DNA from: Bacteroidales bacterium UBA1680 | GTDB taxonomy: Bacteria; Bacteroidota; Bacteroidia; Bacteroidales; UBA932 | Direction of reading: 5' to 3' | Assembly (NCBI GenBank): GCA_002320605.1 | Contig: DCKG01000029.1 | Location: 5,406-69,405 of the forward strand | DNA: 64,000 nucleotides | Part shown: piece after piece, positions 9,143 to 18,446 of the stretch | Numbering within the stretch: position 1 is the stretch's first letter | How the letters are laid out: every line of letters begins with the position of its first letter | Notes under the pieces: model-generated | The model's input: only the letters and a program-made list of their open reading frames with translations | Databases searched by the model: none | What the model was told of the DNA's origin: nothing | Position numbers and translations under genes: made by a program

Positions 9143-10429
9143 TCAGATGGAGGCAAAAGCTTGGTCCAGATCGGCAATTATATCGTCGATGTGTTCTATG
9201 CCGATGGAGAGCCTGATCGTGGAGGGAGTGATGTGCTGCTCAGCCAGTTCTTCAGAGCTCATCTGCGAGTGGGTCGTCGTGGCAGGGTGTATCACGAGGC
9301 TCTTGACATCAGCCACGTTAGCCAGCAGAGAGAAGAGCTTTAGGTTGTCGATGAATTTCCAGGCTGCGTCTTTCCCGCCTTTTATCTCGAAAGTGAATAT
9401 GGATCCGCCTCCATTAGGGAAATATTTCTGGTAGAGTGCATGGTCTGGATGCGATTCTATGGCAGGGTGGTTAACTTTTTCTACTTTCGGATTATTCTCG
9501 AGATATTTCACGACCTTCAGGGCGTTTTCTGTGTGGCGTTCGATTCTGAGCGGCAGGGTCTCAAGGCTCTGGATGAATATCCATGCGCTTATCGGTGAGA
9601 TGCATGCTCCGGTGTCTCGTAGGATTACCGCTCTGATTCTCGTGACGAAGGCCGCCGGTCCTGCAACATCGGCGAATATGGCTCCGTGGTAGCTTGGGTC
9701 TGACTTTGCCAAGGTAGGATATTTGTCCGGATTCTTCTTCCAGTCGAACTTGCCTCCGTCCACGATGACTCCGCCTAGGGTTGATCCGTGTCCACCGATG
9801 AACTTGGTGGCAGAATGCACGACTACGTCAGCTCCGTGTTCGATAGGCCTGATCAGGATTGGGGCAAAGGTGTTGTCCACTATGAATATTATGCCGTGGC
9901 GATGGGCAACTTCAGCGATTGCGTCAAGGTTTGTGACGTCTGAATTGGGGTTCCCGAATGTCTCGGCGTAAATAACTTTCGTGTTAGGCTGAATGGCGGC
10001 TTCAAGCGCAGCCAAGTCGTTGACGTTGAGTATGGTATTCGTGATTCCTTGAGTCGAGAGGGTGTGGGTTATCAAGTTGAATGAACCGCCGTAGAGATTG
10101 TCGGCGGCTATGATGTGGTCTCCGTTCTGAAGAACGTTCTGCAGTGCATAAGTGACTGCTGCCGCACCGGATGCTACGGCGAGGGCGGCGACTCCGCCTT
10201 CCAGGGCAGCGATTCTCTTCTCGAAGACTTCCTGCGTTGAATTCGTCAGTCGCCCGTAGATGTTGCCAGGATCCCTCAGACCAAAACGGTCGGCTGCGTG
10301 CTGGCTGTTATGGAAAACGTAAGATGTAGTCTGGTAAATAGGGACCGCGCGTGAGTCAGTCACTGGATCTGCTGTTTCTTGTCCGACATGAACTGCCAAA
10401 GTCTCGGCGTGAAATTTTTTAACACTCAT
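9143..10429 (-). CDS. metY: O-acetylhomoserine sulfhydrylase (aminocarboxypropyltransferase)
   Basis: It is a PLP enzyme of the Cys/Met metabolism family making homocysteine from O-acetylhomoserine and sulfide. The N-terminus FHAETLAVHVGQ, the IYQTTSYVF block, the PLP Lys in HSATKFIGGHGS and the C-terminal TTHSQMSSEELAEQHI..TIRLSIGIEH are diagnostic. About 428 residues is the usual length. I start at 10429 (MSVKKFH): the -7 box (10455-10462) then leaves a leader of about 19 bases; ATG 10441 is also in frame. A second paralogue lies at 59471-60736, and the substrate-supplying metX is at 45915. Confidence 0.93.
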   Translation of the reverse strand: MSVKKFHAETLAVHVGQETADPVTDSRAVPIYQTTSYVFHNSQHAADRFGLRDPGNIYGRLTNSTQEVFEKRIAALEGGVAALAVASGAAAVTYALQNVLQNGDHIIAADNLYGGSFNLITHTLSTQGITNTILNVNDLAALEAAIQPNTKVIYAETFGNPNSDVTNLDAIAEVAHRHGIIFIVDNTFAPILIRPIEHGADVVVHSATKFIGGHGSTLGGVIVDGGKFDWKKNPDKYPTLAKSDPSYHGAIFADVAGPAAFVTRIRAVILRDTGACISPISAWIFIQSLETLPLRIERHTENALKVVKYLENNPKVEKVNHPAIESHPDHALYQKYFPNGGGSIFTFEIKGGKDAAWKFIDNLKLFSLLANVADVKSLVIHPATTTHSQMSSEELAEQHITPSTIRLSIGIEHIDDIIADLDQAFASI

Positions 10430-10454
10430 TTCTATTGTCATTTGTTTCTGCTGA

Positions 10455-10506
10455 CAAAATTAGAAATAGTGGAAATATGTTCCAATAAATTATTAATATT
10501 TGGAAA
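10455..10506 (-). promoter_or_regulatory. metY promoter with TTCCAA/TTGGAA inverted repeat
   Basis: The minus strand has TAATTTTG (10455-10462), a match to the Bacteroides -7 consensus TAnnTTTG. TTGG of the -33 element lies at 10482-10485, 20 bases away. TTCCAA (10480-10485) and TTGGAA (10500-10505) form an inverted repeat with centres 20 bp apart, overlapping the -33 box. The TTTGGAAAAT half also resembles two sites in the lrp leader. This would suit an operator for the Lrp-type regulator encoded at 45192, but that link is inference. Confidence 0.5.
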
Positions 10507-10640
10507 ATACATGATATAATTAATGATGTGTTAGAAAATGCGTCTAGTTAAGCTGCTGTTTTGGGGGATAGTTGGAATATTTTTCTTTTTCGGTTATGAT
10601 AGGGGAAATGACTAACTTCGGGACACTCAAAGCCACATGA

Positions 10641-12425
10641 ATGAAAAAAAACGAAAAATATATTCCGGAACTATTATTTACGGCATCTTTCTTTCTGCTG
10701 TGGTGGTATCTCCAAGCCACCCAGGAATTCTCTTTCTACAACAGAGAGCAGGAGCAGTTGTTCCTTTTCGATTGGTCAGTCATAATGGACAGGTATTCCG
10801 TGATTGGCGGCTTTTCTTTGCTGGTCGCTCAATTCCTCGTCCAGTTTTTCAGCCTGTACCTTGTCGGAAGCTCCATCACAGCCGTATTTTGTTCAGCCTC
10901 GGCATATCTCCTCTGGCGGATCTTGAAGAGCTTTGGCATCCCATGGTGGACATATCCGCTTCTGGTCGTCCCTGCACTGCTTCAGGCTCACGCTCTCTCG
11001 GACCGTTACTGGTACTATGACGGCCTCGCGGCTTTCTTCCTCGCCGTCTTGTTCCTGTGGATGTATCAGGCATGGCTGAGCCACATGAAAGCTGGCATCA
11101 GAGTGACAGCTGGCATATTCATTACTTTTATTGGATATTTTCTCATAGGCCCTGCCATCTTTGTCTTCGCTTCAGGGATTTGCGTGCTGGATTTCGTGAA
11201 TCGCGCGGACAAGCCTTGCCTGCAATTTCTTTCAGTTGCGGCGATACTTGCCTCTGCTGCCTTCGCAATCCAGTCTGGCATTATAGAAAATTTGCAGAGG
11301 GCGGTGCTGCCTGACTTCTATTTCGAAGAACTGATAGCGCCCTGGTTGTTGATCAGGCTTGCGTGGCTTAGCGTGCCGCTTGCAATGGTTCTGGCGGCAT
11401 TGCTCCGCCGATGCCGGTTCAAACCAGCCGTGAACCTTGGGTTGCTATGCGTGCTGGCCATTGGAACGGCAAACCTTGCGCTCTGCCTCTGGAAATCCTC
11501 AGACAACAAGACTTACGTCTCTCTAAGACTTCAGCACGATGTGGTCACTGGTGACTGGGACGATATTCTGGAGTGCAGGGAGGCAATTAAAGGTAATAAT
11601 CTGTTATTGATGAATTACGTCAATCTGGCATTGTCTCACAAGCATCTGCTATTGTGCGATATGTTCAGGTACCGCCAGGGCTCCCCGATGGCTCTTTGCG
11701 TAGGCGGAAAAGGCTCGGAACTCATTCATGAGATAATCGTGCTGCAGGCCGACTTATTCTATTGGCTGGGCGATGTGGGAGGAGCGCAGAACAAGGCTTT
11801 CGATGGCTTCTGCGGCAGCAAGTATGGCAATCCTTCCATGCTCCAGATGCTTGTGAAGACTAATCTGATTTACGGCGAGCATGAAGTCGCCGAGAAATAT
11901 CTGGACATGCTGGGCAAGACTTTCGGGTACCGGCGATGGGCTGAGGAACATAGGCGATTCTTGCACGACGACGATGCCATTAGGGATGACGCTGAATTAG
12001 GAGGAAAACGCTCCTGCCTTCCGGATGATGATGCCTTCACCAACGGCGATGCCGTTTATTCCAACATCATGCAAGTGCTCGGCGCCAATCCGCAGGCGGA
12101 AGCTGCCCGTGATTATGCTATTGCTTATCTGCTGTTGCTTCGAAGCCCGGAACTGTTCGATGACTTCATCAAGGCATTCCCACTCAAGGAGATTTTCGGA
12201 GATATTCCGGAGCTGGTGCAGCAGGCCGTCATCGTTTTTCACGAAAAGGACTTGGATTATTGCCGGAGCCTTGGAGTGAGCGAGGACGTGATTGGCAGAT
12301 ATAAGGATTTCAAGCTGGCCTTTCAGAAAGCTCGCGCTGGCAATAAGAGCCCGCAAGTGCTCAGAGGAAAGTACGGCAGCACATATTGGTATCACTATAT
12401 TTTCTCGCAAAATCAAAGCTCATGA
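10641..12425 (+). CDS. Multi-pass membrane protein, DUF6057-like
   Basis: I recognise no enzymatic motif. Residues 1-290 hold about ten hydrophobic segments in pairs (for example FTASFFLLWWYL, YPLLVVPALLQAHAL, FITFIGYFLIGPAIFVFASG), and residues 300-590 form a soluble, helical, TPR-like tail. The length (594) and composition fit a Bacteroidota-restricted family I believe is DUF6057. The stop codon overlaps the next start (ATGA, 12422-12425), so it is translationally coupled to the haem-motif propeller lipoprotein, and the two are likely to work together in the envelope. The start is the first ATG after an AT-rich leader. Confidence 0.7.
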   Translation: MKKNEKYIPELLFTASFFLLWWYLQATQEFSFYNREQEQLFLFDWSVIMDRYSVIGGFSLLVAQFLVQFFSLYLVGSSITAVFCSASAYLLWRILKSFGIPWWTYPLLVVPALLQAHALSDRYWYYDGLAAFFLAVLFLWMYQAWLSHMKAGIRVTAGIFITFIGYFLIGPAIFVFASGICVLDFVNRADKPCLQFLSVAAILASAAFAIQSGIIENLQRAVLPDFYFEELIAPWLLIRLAWLSVPLAMVLAALLRRCRFKPAVNLGLLCVLAIGTANLALCLWKSSDNKTYVSLRLQHDVVTGDWDDILECREAIKGNNLLLMNYVNLALSHKHLLLCDMFRYRQGSPMALCVGGKGSELIHEIIVLQADLFYWLGDVGGAQNKAFDGFCGSKYGNPSMLQMLVKTNLIYGEHEVAEKYLDMLGKTFGYRRWAEEHRRFLHDDDAIRDDAELGGKRSCLPDDDAFTNGDAVYSNIMQVLGANPQAEAARDYAIAYLLLLRSPELFDDFIKAFPLKEIFGDIPELVQQAVIVFHEKDLDYCRSLGVSEDVIGRYKDFKLAFQKARAGNKSPQVLRGKYGSTYWYHYIFSQNQSS

Positions 12426-13903
12426 GAAAGGTCATCATATCGTTAAGCGTTCTGCTGCTAATCTGTTCATGCTCTGATGGCAACGTCAGGATAGCTGGCA
12501 GCCTGAATGAAGATATTCCTATTTATCCTGAATATAAGGACGTTACCATCCCTCCGAACATCGCCCCTCTAGATTTCTGCGTCGTAGGCGGCTCTTCTAG
12601 GAAGTTCTCCCTTCTGATAGATGGCGGAGATTCCAGGATGGTGGTGAGAGGCGATGGCGGTGGAAATTTCGAGATTCCAGAAAAAAGATGGAGGAATATG
12701 CTGTCTCGCAGTTGCGGGAAGGACATCTCTTTCACCATTTGCAGATACGATGATGGAAAATGGATGTCGTATGACCCTTTCGTCATGCACGTTGCTGAGG
12801 AGGAGATAGACCCTTACCTCGCTTACCGCCTGATTCCTCCGGGATATGGCCTCTGGCGTAAAATGGGAATATATCAGCGAAACCTTGAGACCTATGCAGA
12901 GAGCCCTATAATGGAGAACGAGCTCACCGACAACAACTGCATGAACTGCCACTCTTTCCCTAATCGAAATCCATCGAAGATGGTCCTTCACATGAGGGCG
13001 AAGAATGCCGGTACTTTGCTGATGGACGGAAACAGGCTGGAAAAGCTCAATACGAAGACTCCGGAGACGATTTCCGCCTTGGTGTATCCCTGCTGGCATC
13101 CTTCGGAGCGCTTCATTGCCTTCTCGAACAACAGCACCGCCCAGTCTTTCTTCATGAATCACCCGAATAGGATTGAGGTGTTCGATTCCAATTCGGACGT
13201 GGTTGTGTATGACGTGGAGCGTCACGAGATTTTCTCTTCTCCACTTTTGAAATCCAAGGACAGCTTCGAGACATTCCCCGCTTTCTCCCCGGACGGTAAG
13301 TCGTTGTATTTCTGCTCTTCTGCAGCTGTGGATTCAATGCCGGCGAGATATAAAGAGTCTCATTACAGTCTTTGCAGGATAGATTTCGACCCTGAGTCCA
13401 GGAGCTTCGGCTTCATGGCAGACACGCTTTATTCTGCGTACGACTCTCTCAGTGTGTCTTTCCCAAGAGTTTCTCCAGATGGCGGTTTCCTGGTGTTCAC
13501 CCGTCATCACTTCGGGAATTTTTCCATCTGGCATAAGGATGCAGACCTTTGGGGCATAGACTTGCGAAGCGGGCAGGCATATCCGCTCGCAGAGGCTAAC
13601 AGCGACTACGCAGAGAGCTATCATTCTTGGAGCAGCAACAGCCGTTGGCTGGTTTTCAGCAGCCGCAGGGGAGACGGGCTTTACACCAGGCCGTATTTCG
13701 CATACATGGATTCCTCCGGCAAGGCACGCAAGCCTTTCCTGCTGCCGCAGCGCAGGCCTAAGGAATATTACGACGAGCAGATGTTTTCCTATAATATTCC
13801 TGAGCTGGTGGCTGGAAAAGTTAAGGCAGACAAGCATGCAATCAGCACCCTGATGCGTAAGGATCCAGGAACCGACATCGTGTTCAGTGGAGAAGCCCAA
13901 TAA
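12422..13903 (+). CDS. Lipoprotein with one c-type haem motif and a PD40/TolB-like propeller
   Basis: A lipobox (LLLICSC) follows a short signal peptide. The motif NNCMNCHSFPNR near residue 180 is a CxxCH haem c attachment site. The C-terminal two-thirds has repeated PD40/TolB-type blades (FPAFSPDGKSLYFCSS, FPRVSPDGGFLVFTRHH, YHSWSSNSRWLVFSS). I infer an outer- or periplasm-facing haem lipoprotein, possibly an electron carrier or a surface binder. I start at 12422 rather than 12386 because this ATG overlaps the upstream stop and opens a proper lipoprotein signal. Its haem would need the cytochrome c maturation protein at 26645. Confidence 0.85.
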   Translation: MRKVIISLSVLLLICSCSDGNVRIAGSLNEDIPIYPEYKDVTIPPNIAPLDFCVVGGSSRKFSLLIDGGDSRMVVRGDGGGNFEIPEKRWRNMLSRSCGKDISFTICRYDDGKWMSYDPFVMHVAEEEIDPYLAYRLIPPGYGLWRKMGIYQRNLETYAESPIMENELTDNNCMNCHSFPNRNPSKMVLHMRAKNAGTLLMDGNRLEKLNTKTPETISALVYPCWHPSERFIAFSNNSTAQSFFMNHPNRIEVFDSNSDVVVYDVERHEIFSSPLLKSKDSFETFPAFSPDGKSLYFCSSAAVDSMPARYKESHYSLCRIDFDPESRSFGFMADTLYSAYDSLSVSFPRVSPDGGFLVFTRHHFGNFSIWHKDADLWGIDLRSGQAYPLAEANSDYAESYHSWSSNSRWLVFSSRRGDGLYTRPYFAYMDSSGKARKPFLLPQRRPKEYYDEQMFSYNIPELVAGKVKADKHAISTLMRKDPGTDIVFSGEAQ

Positions 13904-13926
13904 TCCTGAATCAAGTTCAGGGTGAC
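13903..13926 (-). repeat. Interspersed palindromic repeat (copy 1, reverse orientation)
   Basis: This is a reverse-strand copy of the element GTCATCCTGAA-cttga-TTCAGGAT found also at 22417, 45822 and 58453. It sits immediately after the propeller lipoprotein stop, in a convergent gap with trmO, and a further half copy (TTCAGGATGATT) is at about 13936-13948. It may act as a bidirectional hairpin. Confidence 0.8.
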
Positions 13927-13939
13927 GAGTGGGGGTTGT

Positions 13940-14692
13940 TCAGGATGATTGGAACGGATTCACTGCCACGATGGTAAGCGTGCGGCCTTGTACTCTGAAC
14001 ATGATGTCGTAGCCACCGAATGGCATGCCGTATGTCTTGCTGGGGTCGTCCTGATAGCGGGGGCGGGGATCCTGCGACAGAACTTGCCTCAGAATATCCC
14101 AGTCGAGACTTATGGGTGCAAATTCTTCTGGGACGATTACTTGCAGCGGTTTCCACTCATGCTCGTCGACGAAGCCAGATTGCACTCCGGGATGGCTGTC
14201 AGTATATTCAATGTATGGCTTGATGTCGTAAATCGGCGTTCCGTCCATGAGGTCGGCACCTAATACGTAAATCACCGGTCCGAGAGCTTTGCCTGTGCCA
14301 TCTTTTTCGTCGTAAGAGATGCTCTCCAGCCTCACGGAAGACAGGCCTAGCCCATTCGGCCTGAAAGGGGAGCGGCTGGCGAAGACACCTATGCGCGCAT
14401 TGCCTCCCAGCCTTGGCGGCCTTACCGTAGGCTGGAACTTAGTCGCATCAGAAGGATTGGAGCCCGTTTCCGGTCCTGCTGCACGACAAGCGGAGCCGTG
14501 CTGGTTAGCGGAAAATCCCCAGACCAGCCAGATGTAGTCGAAACCCTCCAAGCCGCGTACTGCATCGGCATTCCTGCACCATGGCTCGAATACGATTCTG
14601 CCTTCCAATTCTGGCACGAGTCCTGCCTGCCGAGGGATCCCGAATTTGGAGGGAAACGGCGATCGGAAGACCGCAATCGGCTTGATATTCAT
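13940..14692 (-). CDS. trmO: tRNA (N6-threonylcarbamoyladenosine37-N6)-methyltransferase TrmO
   Basis: It methylates the N6 of threonylcarbamoyladenosine at position 37 of tRNAs reading ACY. The UPF0066/TrmO signature is clear: FRSPFPSKFGIPRQAGL, FDYIWLVWGF, then GVFASRSPFRPNGLGLSSVRLE and VLGADLMDGTPIYDIKPYI. The 250-residue length is close to the E. coli protein (235). I choose ATG 14692 (MNIKPIAVF), where the conserved N-terminus begins; ATG 14704 adds four residues. It converges on the previous gene across the palindromic repeat. Confidence 0.93.
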   Translation of the reverse strand: MNIKPIAVFRSPFPSKFGIPRQAGLVPELEGRIVFEPWCRNADAVRGLEGFDYIWLVWGFSANQHGSACRAAGPETGSNPSDATKFQPTVRPPRLGGNARIGVFASRSPFRPNGLGLSSVRLESISYDEKDGTGKALGPVIYVLGADLMDGTPIYDIKPYIEYTDSHPGVQSGFVDEHEWKPLQVIVPEEFAPISLDWDILRQVLSQDPRPRYQDDPSKTYGMPFGGYDIMFRVQGRTLTIVAVNPFQSS

Positions 14693-14736
14693 TTCTCCTT
14701 TCATCTTACTAAATTAACAATTATTTGGCAATCGCA

Positions 14737-14767
14737 TTGGGCGCGCTGATGAATTTTTATAAATTTG
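14737..14767 (+). promoter_or_regulatory. Promoter of M23 peptidase gene, possibly leaderless
   Basis: TTG (14737-14739), a 20-base spacer and TAAATTTG (14760-14767) match the Bacteroides consensus. The ATG at 14774 lies only six bases after the -7 box, so the message would carry almost no 5' leader. Confidence 0.55.
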
Positions 14768-14773
14768 TGGAAT

Positions 14774-16015
14774 ATGAAACTCTGCAAGATATTCATAGTT
14801 ATATTCCTGTCAATAATATTCATGCTTGGCGGCTGCAAGAGGAAGGCCGCCGAAGTGCCTGTCATAGAACAAAAGGATTCCGTGCCGCCGATTGGCTTCT
14901 GGGCAGACTCTTTGGACATGTTCGAAGGAACCGTCCGAAACGGCGAGACCCTTACTACGCTCCTGACGCGGCTGGGGATGGATGCCGATTCGGCATATTC
15001 ATTGGCAATGAAATGCGATACGGTCTTTGACGTGCGGAAAATGCGGGCTGGAAATAGGTACAGGGCATATTATTTCATGGATTCGGCTGCCATCGGCAGC
15101 ACGGCGGAACATCCTCTCGAATACGTCGTCTATGATCATGACAAAGTGAACATGACCATCTTCAAGTGCAATGATTCGCTGGCAGTATGGAATTTTTCGA
15201 AACCTGTCGAGGCAGAGGATGTTTACACCGACGTGACAATCCGCACGTCGCTTTGGAACGATATGGCTAAGGCAGGCGCCTCCGTGAATCTAATCGCTGC
15301 TCTGTCGGACATATATGCATGGACTGTGGACTTCTTCGGCTTGCAAGAGGGAGACAGGTTCAGGGTGCTGTACGAGCAAGAGTCTTGCGAAGGGGAAATC
15401 ATAGATATTCACCGAATATATTATGCTGAGTTCCAAAGAGATTCCTCAGTGCTTCCTGCGATTTACTTCGATCAGGGCGATGACGGAAATCTTTACTGGA
15501 ACGAGAAAGGGGAGAGCATGCGCAAGGCTTTTCTGAAGGCTCCGCTGAAATTCACCCGTATCAGTTCCGGCTTTTCCTATCACAGGAGACATCCCGTGAC
15601 CGGACAGGTCAAGGCTCACACTGCCGTGGACTATGCCGCCCCGACAGGAACTCCGGTAATGAGCATCGGCGACGGAACTGTCGTAAGCGCTGGGTGGTCT
15701 GGAGGCGGCGGAAACACGGTGAAAATCCGGCACAATTCCGTTTATCAGACGGCTTACCTTCATCTTTCCAGGTACGCTAAAGGCATCAAGGCCGGGGCGA
15801 GGGTGCACCAGGGTGACGTAATAGGCTACGTTGGCTCTACGGGAGTGTCCACTGGCCCGCATCTCGATTTCCGCGTCTGGAAGAATGGCTCGCCCGTGAA
15901 CCCACTGAAGCTGGAATCCCCACCTTCGGACCCTATCAAAGAAGAGAACAGGGAGGCGCTGGATTCGGTGAGGCTTGGCTTCCGCCAAGAAATGGACTCG
16001 CTTGCAAGAAAATAA
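14774..16015 (+). CDS. M23-family murein endopeptidase-like lipoprotein
   Basis: A lipobox (FMLGGCKRK) suggests attachment to a membrane. Residues 45-250 are an OapA/LysM-like spacer (NGETLTTLLTRLG, MRAGNRYRAYY). The C-terminal LytM domain has the first metal motif HTAVDYAAPTGTPV, HLSRYAKGIKAGARVHQGDVIGYVGSTG and GPHLDFRVWKNG. In the last block Asp replaces the second His of the usual HxH. This HLDF variant occurs in other Bacteroidota M23 proteins and may still bind zinc or mark a weak or inactive regulator. It is six bases upstream of the GH3 gene. TTG 14765 is an alternative start but lies inside the -7 box. Confidence 0.87.
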   Translation: MKLCKIFIVIFLSIIFMLGGCKRKAAEVPVIEQKDSVPPIGFWADSLDMFEGTVRNGETLTTLLTRLGMDADSAYSLAMKCDTVFDVRKMRAGNRYRAYYFMDSAAIGSTAEHPLEYVVYDHDKVNMTIFKCNDSLAVWNFSKPVEAEDVYTDVTIRTSLWNDMAKAGASVNLIAALSDIYAWTVDFFGLQEGDRFRVLYEQESCEGEIIDIHRIYYAEFQRDSSVLPAIYFDQGDDGNLYWNEKGESMRKAFLKAPLKFTRISSGFSYHRRHPVTGQVKAHTAVDYAAPTGTPVMSIGDGTVVSAGWSGGGGNTVKIRHNSVYQTAYLHLSRYAKGIKAGARVHQGDVIGYVGSTGVSTGPHLDFRVWKNGSPVNPLKLESPPSDPIKEENREALDSVRLGFRQEMDSLARK

Positions 16016-16021
16016 TATTAT

Positions 16022-18361
16022 ATGAATATGACATATTCAAAGAGAAAAGTTTTTTTTATGGTGGCTGTCTTGGCGCTTGTCCTCTTTGGCTGCCGGCAGG
16101 AGGATAAGAGGGTCGCCATCCCTATGGATAAGGCGATTGAGGCCAAGGTGGACAGCGTGCTTAGGAATATGACGCTGGACGAGAAGGTCGGTCAGATGAT
16201 TCAGCTGACGAGCTCTACCGTTACGAACGAGGCAGGAGGTGCCTTGGACACTGCCAAGCTACGTCACGTGATAGCCGAGCTGAAAGTGGGCTCCATCTTG
16301 AATACTTTCGGCCCTGCGGCTCGCTCCCGAGAGGAAACTGCGAGGTTGGTGAGAGAACTCCAGGAATATTCCATGAAATATATCGGCATTCCTTGCATTT
16401 ATGGAATGGACATGATTCATGGGGCTTCGTACCTGACCGATGCCGTGCTTTTCCCCCAGGAAATCAACTTGGCTGCGACATTTGACAGAAATTTTGCCGC
16501 CGCAATGGGGAAGACGACCGCATACGAGACGAGGGCAGCGATGATTCCTTGGGTATTTTCTCCAGTCATGGATTTGGCTCGCACCCCAGTGTGGCCACGC
16601 GTCTGGGAAAGCTGGGGAGAGGATCCTTATCTGGCATCGGAGATGGCCGTCGCCGAGACTAAAGCGATGCAAGGCAATGACCCGAACCACATAGACCTGA
16701 ACCATGTCGGGGTGAGCATCAAGCATTATCTGGCTTACGGCGCACCGGCTTCGGGGCAGGATAGGACACCTGCATACATATCTGCCAGCGATTTGAGAGA
16801 AAAATATTTCCGTCCGTTCAAGGATTGCATGCAGGCAGGCGCCCTCACTCTGATGGTCAACTCTGCGTCTATCAACGGCGTGCCGACCCATGCGAACCAT
16901 GAACTACTTACTGTTTGGGCGAAGGAGCAGCTTGGCTGGGACGGAATGATCGTCACCGACTGGGCAGACCTGGATAATCTCTATCAGAGGGATCATGTGG
17001 CGGAAGATGCCGTAGATGCACTTGCGATGGGGATAAATGCAGGAATCGACATGGTGATGGATCCAATGGATCCGGGTAGCGTCGGGGAACTTCGGAAGGC
17101 GATAGATGAGGGGCTGATTCCAATGTCAAGAGTTGACGATGCTGTGCGGAGGGTTCTGCGCCTGAAATTCAGGCTCGGGCTCTTCGACCATCCGACCTGG
17201 GATGTCAATGAATATGACGCATTCGCTTCGAATGATGCTCAGGTGGCTTCCTTCAAGGCTGCCGTAGAGTCCGAGGTGCTGCTGAAGAACAATGACAACA
17301 TATTGCCGATCGAGTATGGGACAAAGATTCTGGTGACGGGCCCGAACGCCAATTCAATGAGGACTTTGAATGGCGGCTGGTCATATACCTGGCAGGGAGA
17401 CGCAGATAAGTACGCCCAGGATTACAACACCATCTATGAAGCTCTGAGCGAGAAATTCGGAGATTCTAATGTGATTTATGAGCCTGGTGTTGAATATGAC
17501 TTCTCTGGTGTCTGGCAGGACGAGCCTGAGCCGCAGATTTCGAAGGCAGTCGCGGCTGCTTCAAAGGCACAGGTGATTGTTTGCTGCGTGGGCGAGAACT
17601 CCTATTGCGAGACGCCAGGAAACATCAATGACCTGAATCTTTCTGCAAATCAGAAGGAACTGGTGAAGGCTCTGGCAAAGACAGGGAAGCCGATAGTGCT
17701 AGTCCTGAATGAAGGAAGGCCGAGAGTTATTAATGACATCGAGCCTCTAGCTAAGGCAATCATTGACGTGATGTTGCCTGGGAACTATGGCAGCGATGCC
17801 CTCGCAGCCTTGCTGAGCGGGGAAGAGAATTTCAGCGGAAAGCTGCCATTCACTTATCCTAGGCACGTAAATTCATTGCACTCCTACGATTACAAGGTTC
17901 AGGAGAGCCGCGAAACCATGCCTGGAGAGTACAACTATGATGCTGTGATGGACTTCCAATGGCCATTCGGAAGTGGCATCAGCTACACCGAATATGAATA
18001 TTCCGGCTTCAAGTGTCTCTCTGGAGACGATTTCATCGCTTCCGACATTTTGGAGTTCCAGGTAGCAGTGAAGAATGTCGGGAATCATAACGGCAAGGAG
18101 GCCGTCCTGCTGTATTCTAGCGACATGGTTGCCAGCCTGATTCCAGACGCGAGGCGCCTGCGAGCGTTCACGAAAATTGAGTTGGGCAGCGGCGAGAGCA
18201 AGACGGTCGATTTCAAAATTCCAGCCCACGAGCTGGCTTTCGTAGGTGCAGACGGCAAGTGGCGCTTGGAAGAAGGTGGGTTCAGGATGTCCTGCGGTGA
18301 CCAGTCCATAAAGATCAATTGCACTCAAACCCACGTCTGGGACACCCCGAACATCGATTAG
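16022..18361 (+). CDS. bglX: GH3 family beta-glucosidase (BglX-like), lipoprotein
   Basis: It hydrolyses terminal beta-glucosides (or related glycosides) of imported oligosaccharides. The signal peptide ends LALVLFGCRQ, a lipobox. The GH3 N-terminal barrel has GIPCIYGMDMIHG, WESWGEDPYLASEM, VGVSIKHYLAYG and GWDGMIVTDWADL with the nucleophile Asp at about residue 313. It is followed by the alpha/beta domain (VLLKNNDNILPIEYGTKILVTGPNA) and a C-terminal fibronectin III-like domain. The length (779) fits BglX (765). It is the second gene of the M23-GH3 pair. The acid/base region is less certain. Confidence 0.92.
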   Translation: MNMTYSKRKVFFMVAVLALVLFGCRQEDKRVAIPMDKAIEAKVDSVLRNMTLDEKVGQMIQLTSSTVTNEAGGALDTAKLRHVIAELKVGSILNTFGPAARSREETARLVRELQEYSMKYIGIPCIYGMDMIHGASYLTDAVLFPQEINLAATFDRNFAAAMGKTTAYETRAAMIPWVFSPVMDLARTPVWPRVWESWGEDPYLASEMAVAETKAMQGNDPNHIDLNHVGVSIKHYLAYGAPASGQDRTPAYISASDLREKYFRPFKDCMQAGALTLMVNSASINGVPTHANHELLTVWAKEQLGWDGMIVTDWADLDNLYQRDHVAEDAVDALAMGINAGIDMVMDPMDPGSVGELRKAIDEGLIPMSRVDDAVRRVLRLKFRLGLFDHPTWDVNEYDAFASNDAQVASFKAAVESEVLLKNNDNILPIEYGTKILVTGPNANSMRTLNGGWSYTWQGDADKYAQDYNTIYEALSEKFGDSNVIYEPGVEYDFSGVWQDEPEPQISKAVAAASKAQVIVCCVGENSYCETPGNINDLNLSANQKELVKALAKTGKPIVLVLNEGRPRVINDIEPLAKAIIDVMLPGNYGSDALAALLSGEENFSGKLPFTYPRHVNSLHSYDYKVQESRETMPGEYNYDAVMDFQWPFGSGISYTEYEYSGFKCLSGDDFIASDILEFQVAVKNVGNHNGKEAVLLYSSDMVASLIPDARRLRAFTKIELGSGESKTVDFKIPAHELAFVGADGKWRLEEGGFRMSCGDQSIKINCTQTHVWDTPNID

Positions 18362-18446
18362 AGCGAGATCGAATATTAATCATAAAGTGCCAAACTAAGC
18401 TATTTTTGCCGAGTTTGGCACAATTTGTCTTTGTCGCAGTCGGCAA

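Noticed and set aside
10442..10640. Possible SAM riboswitch upstream of metY
   Set aside because: The leader is only about 20 bases after the promoter and has none of the conserved SAM aptamer pieces.
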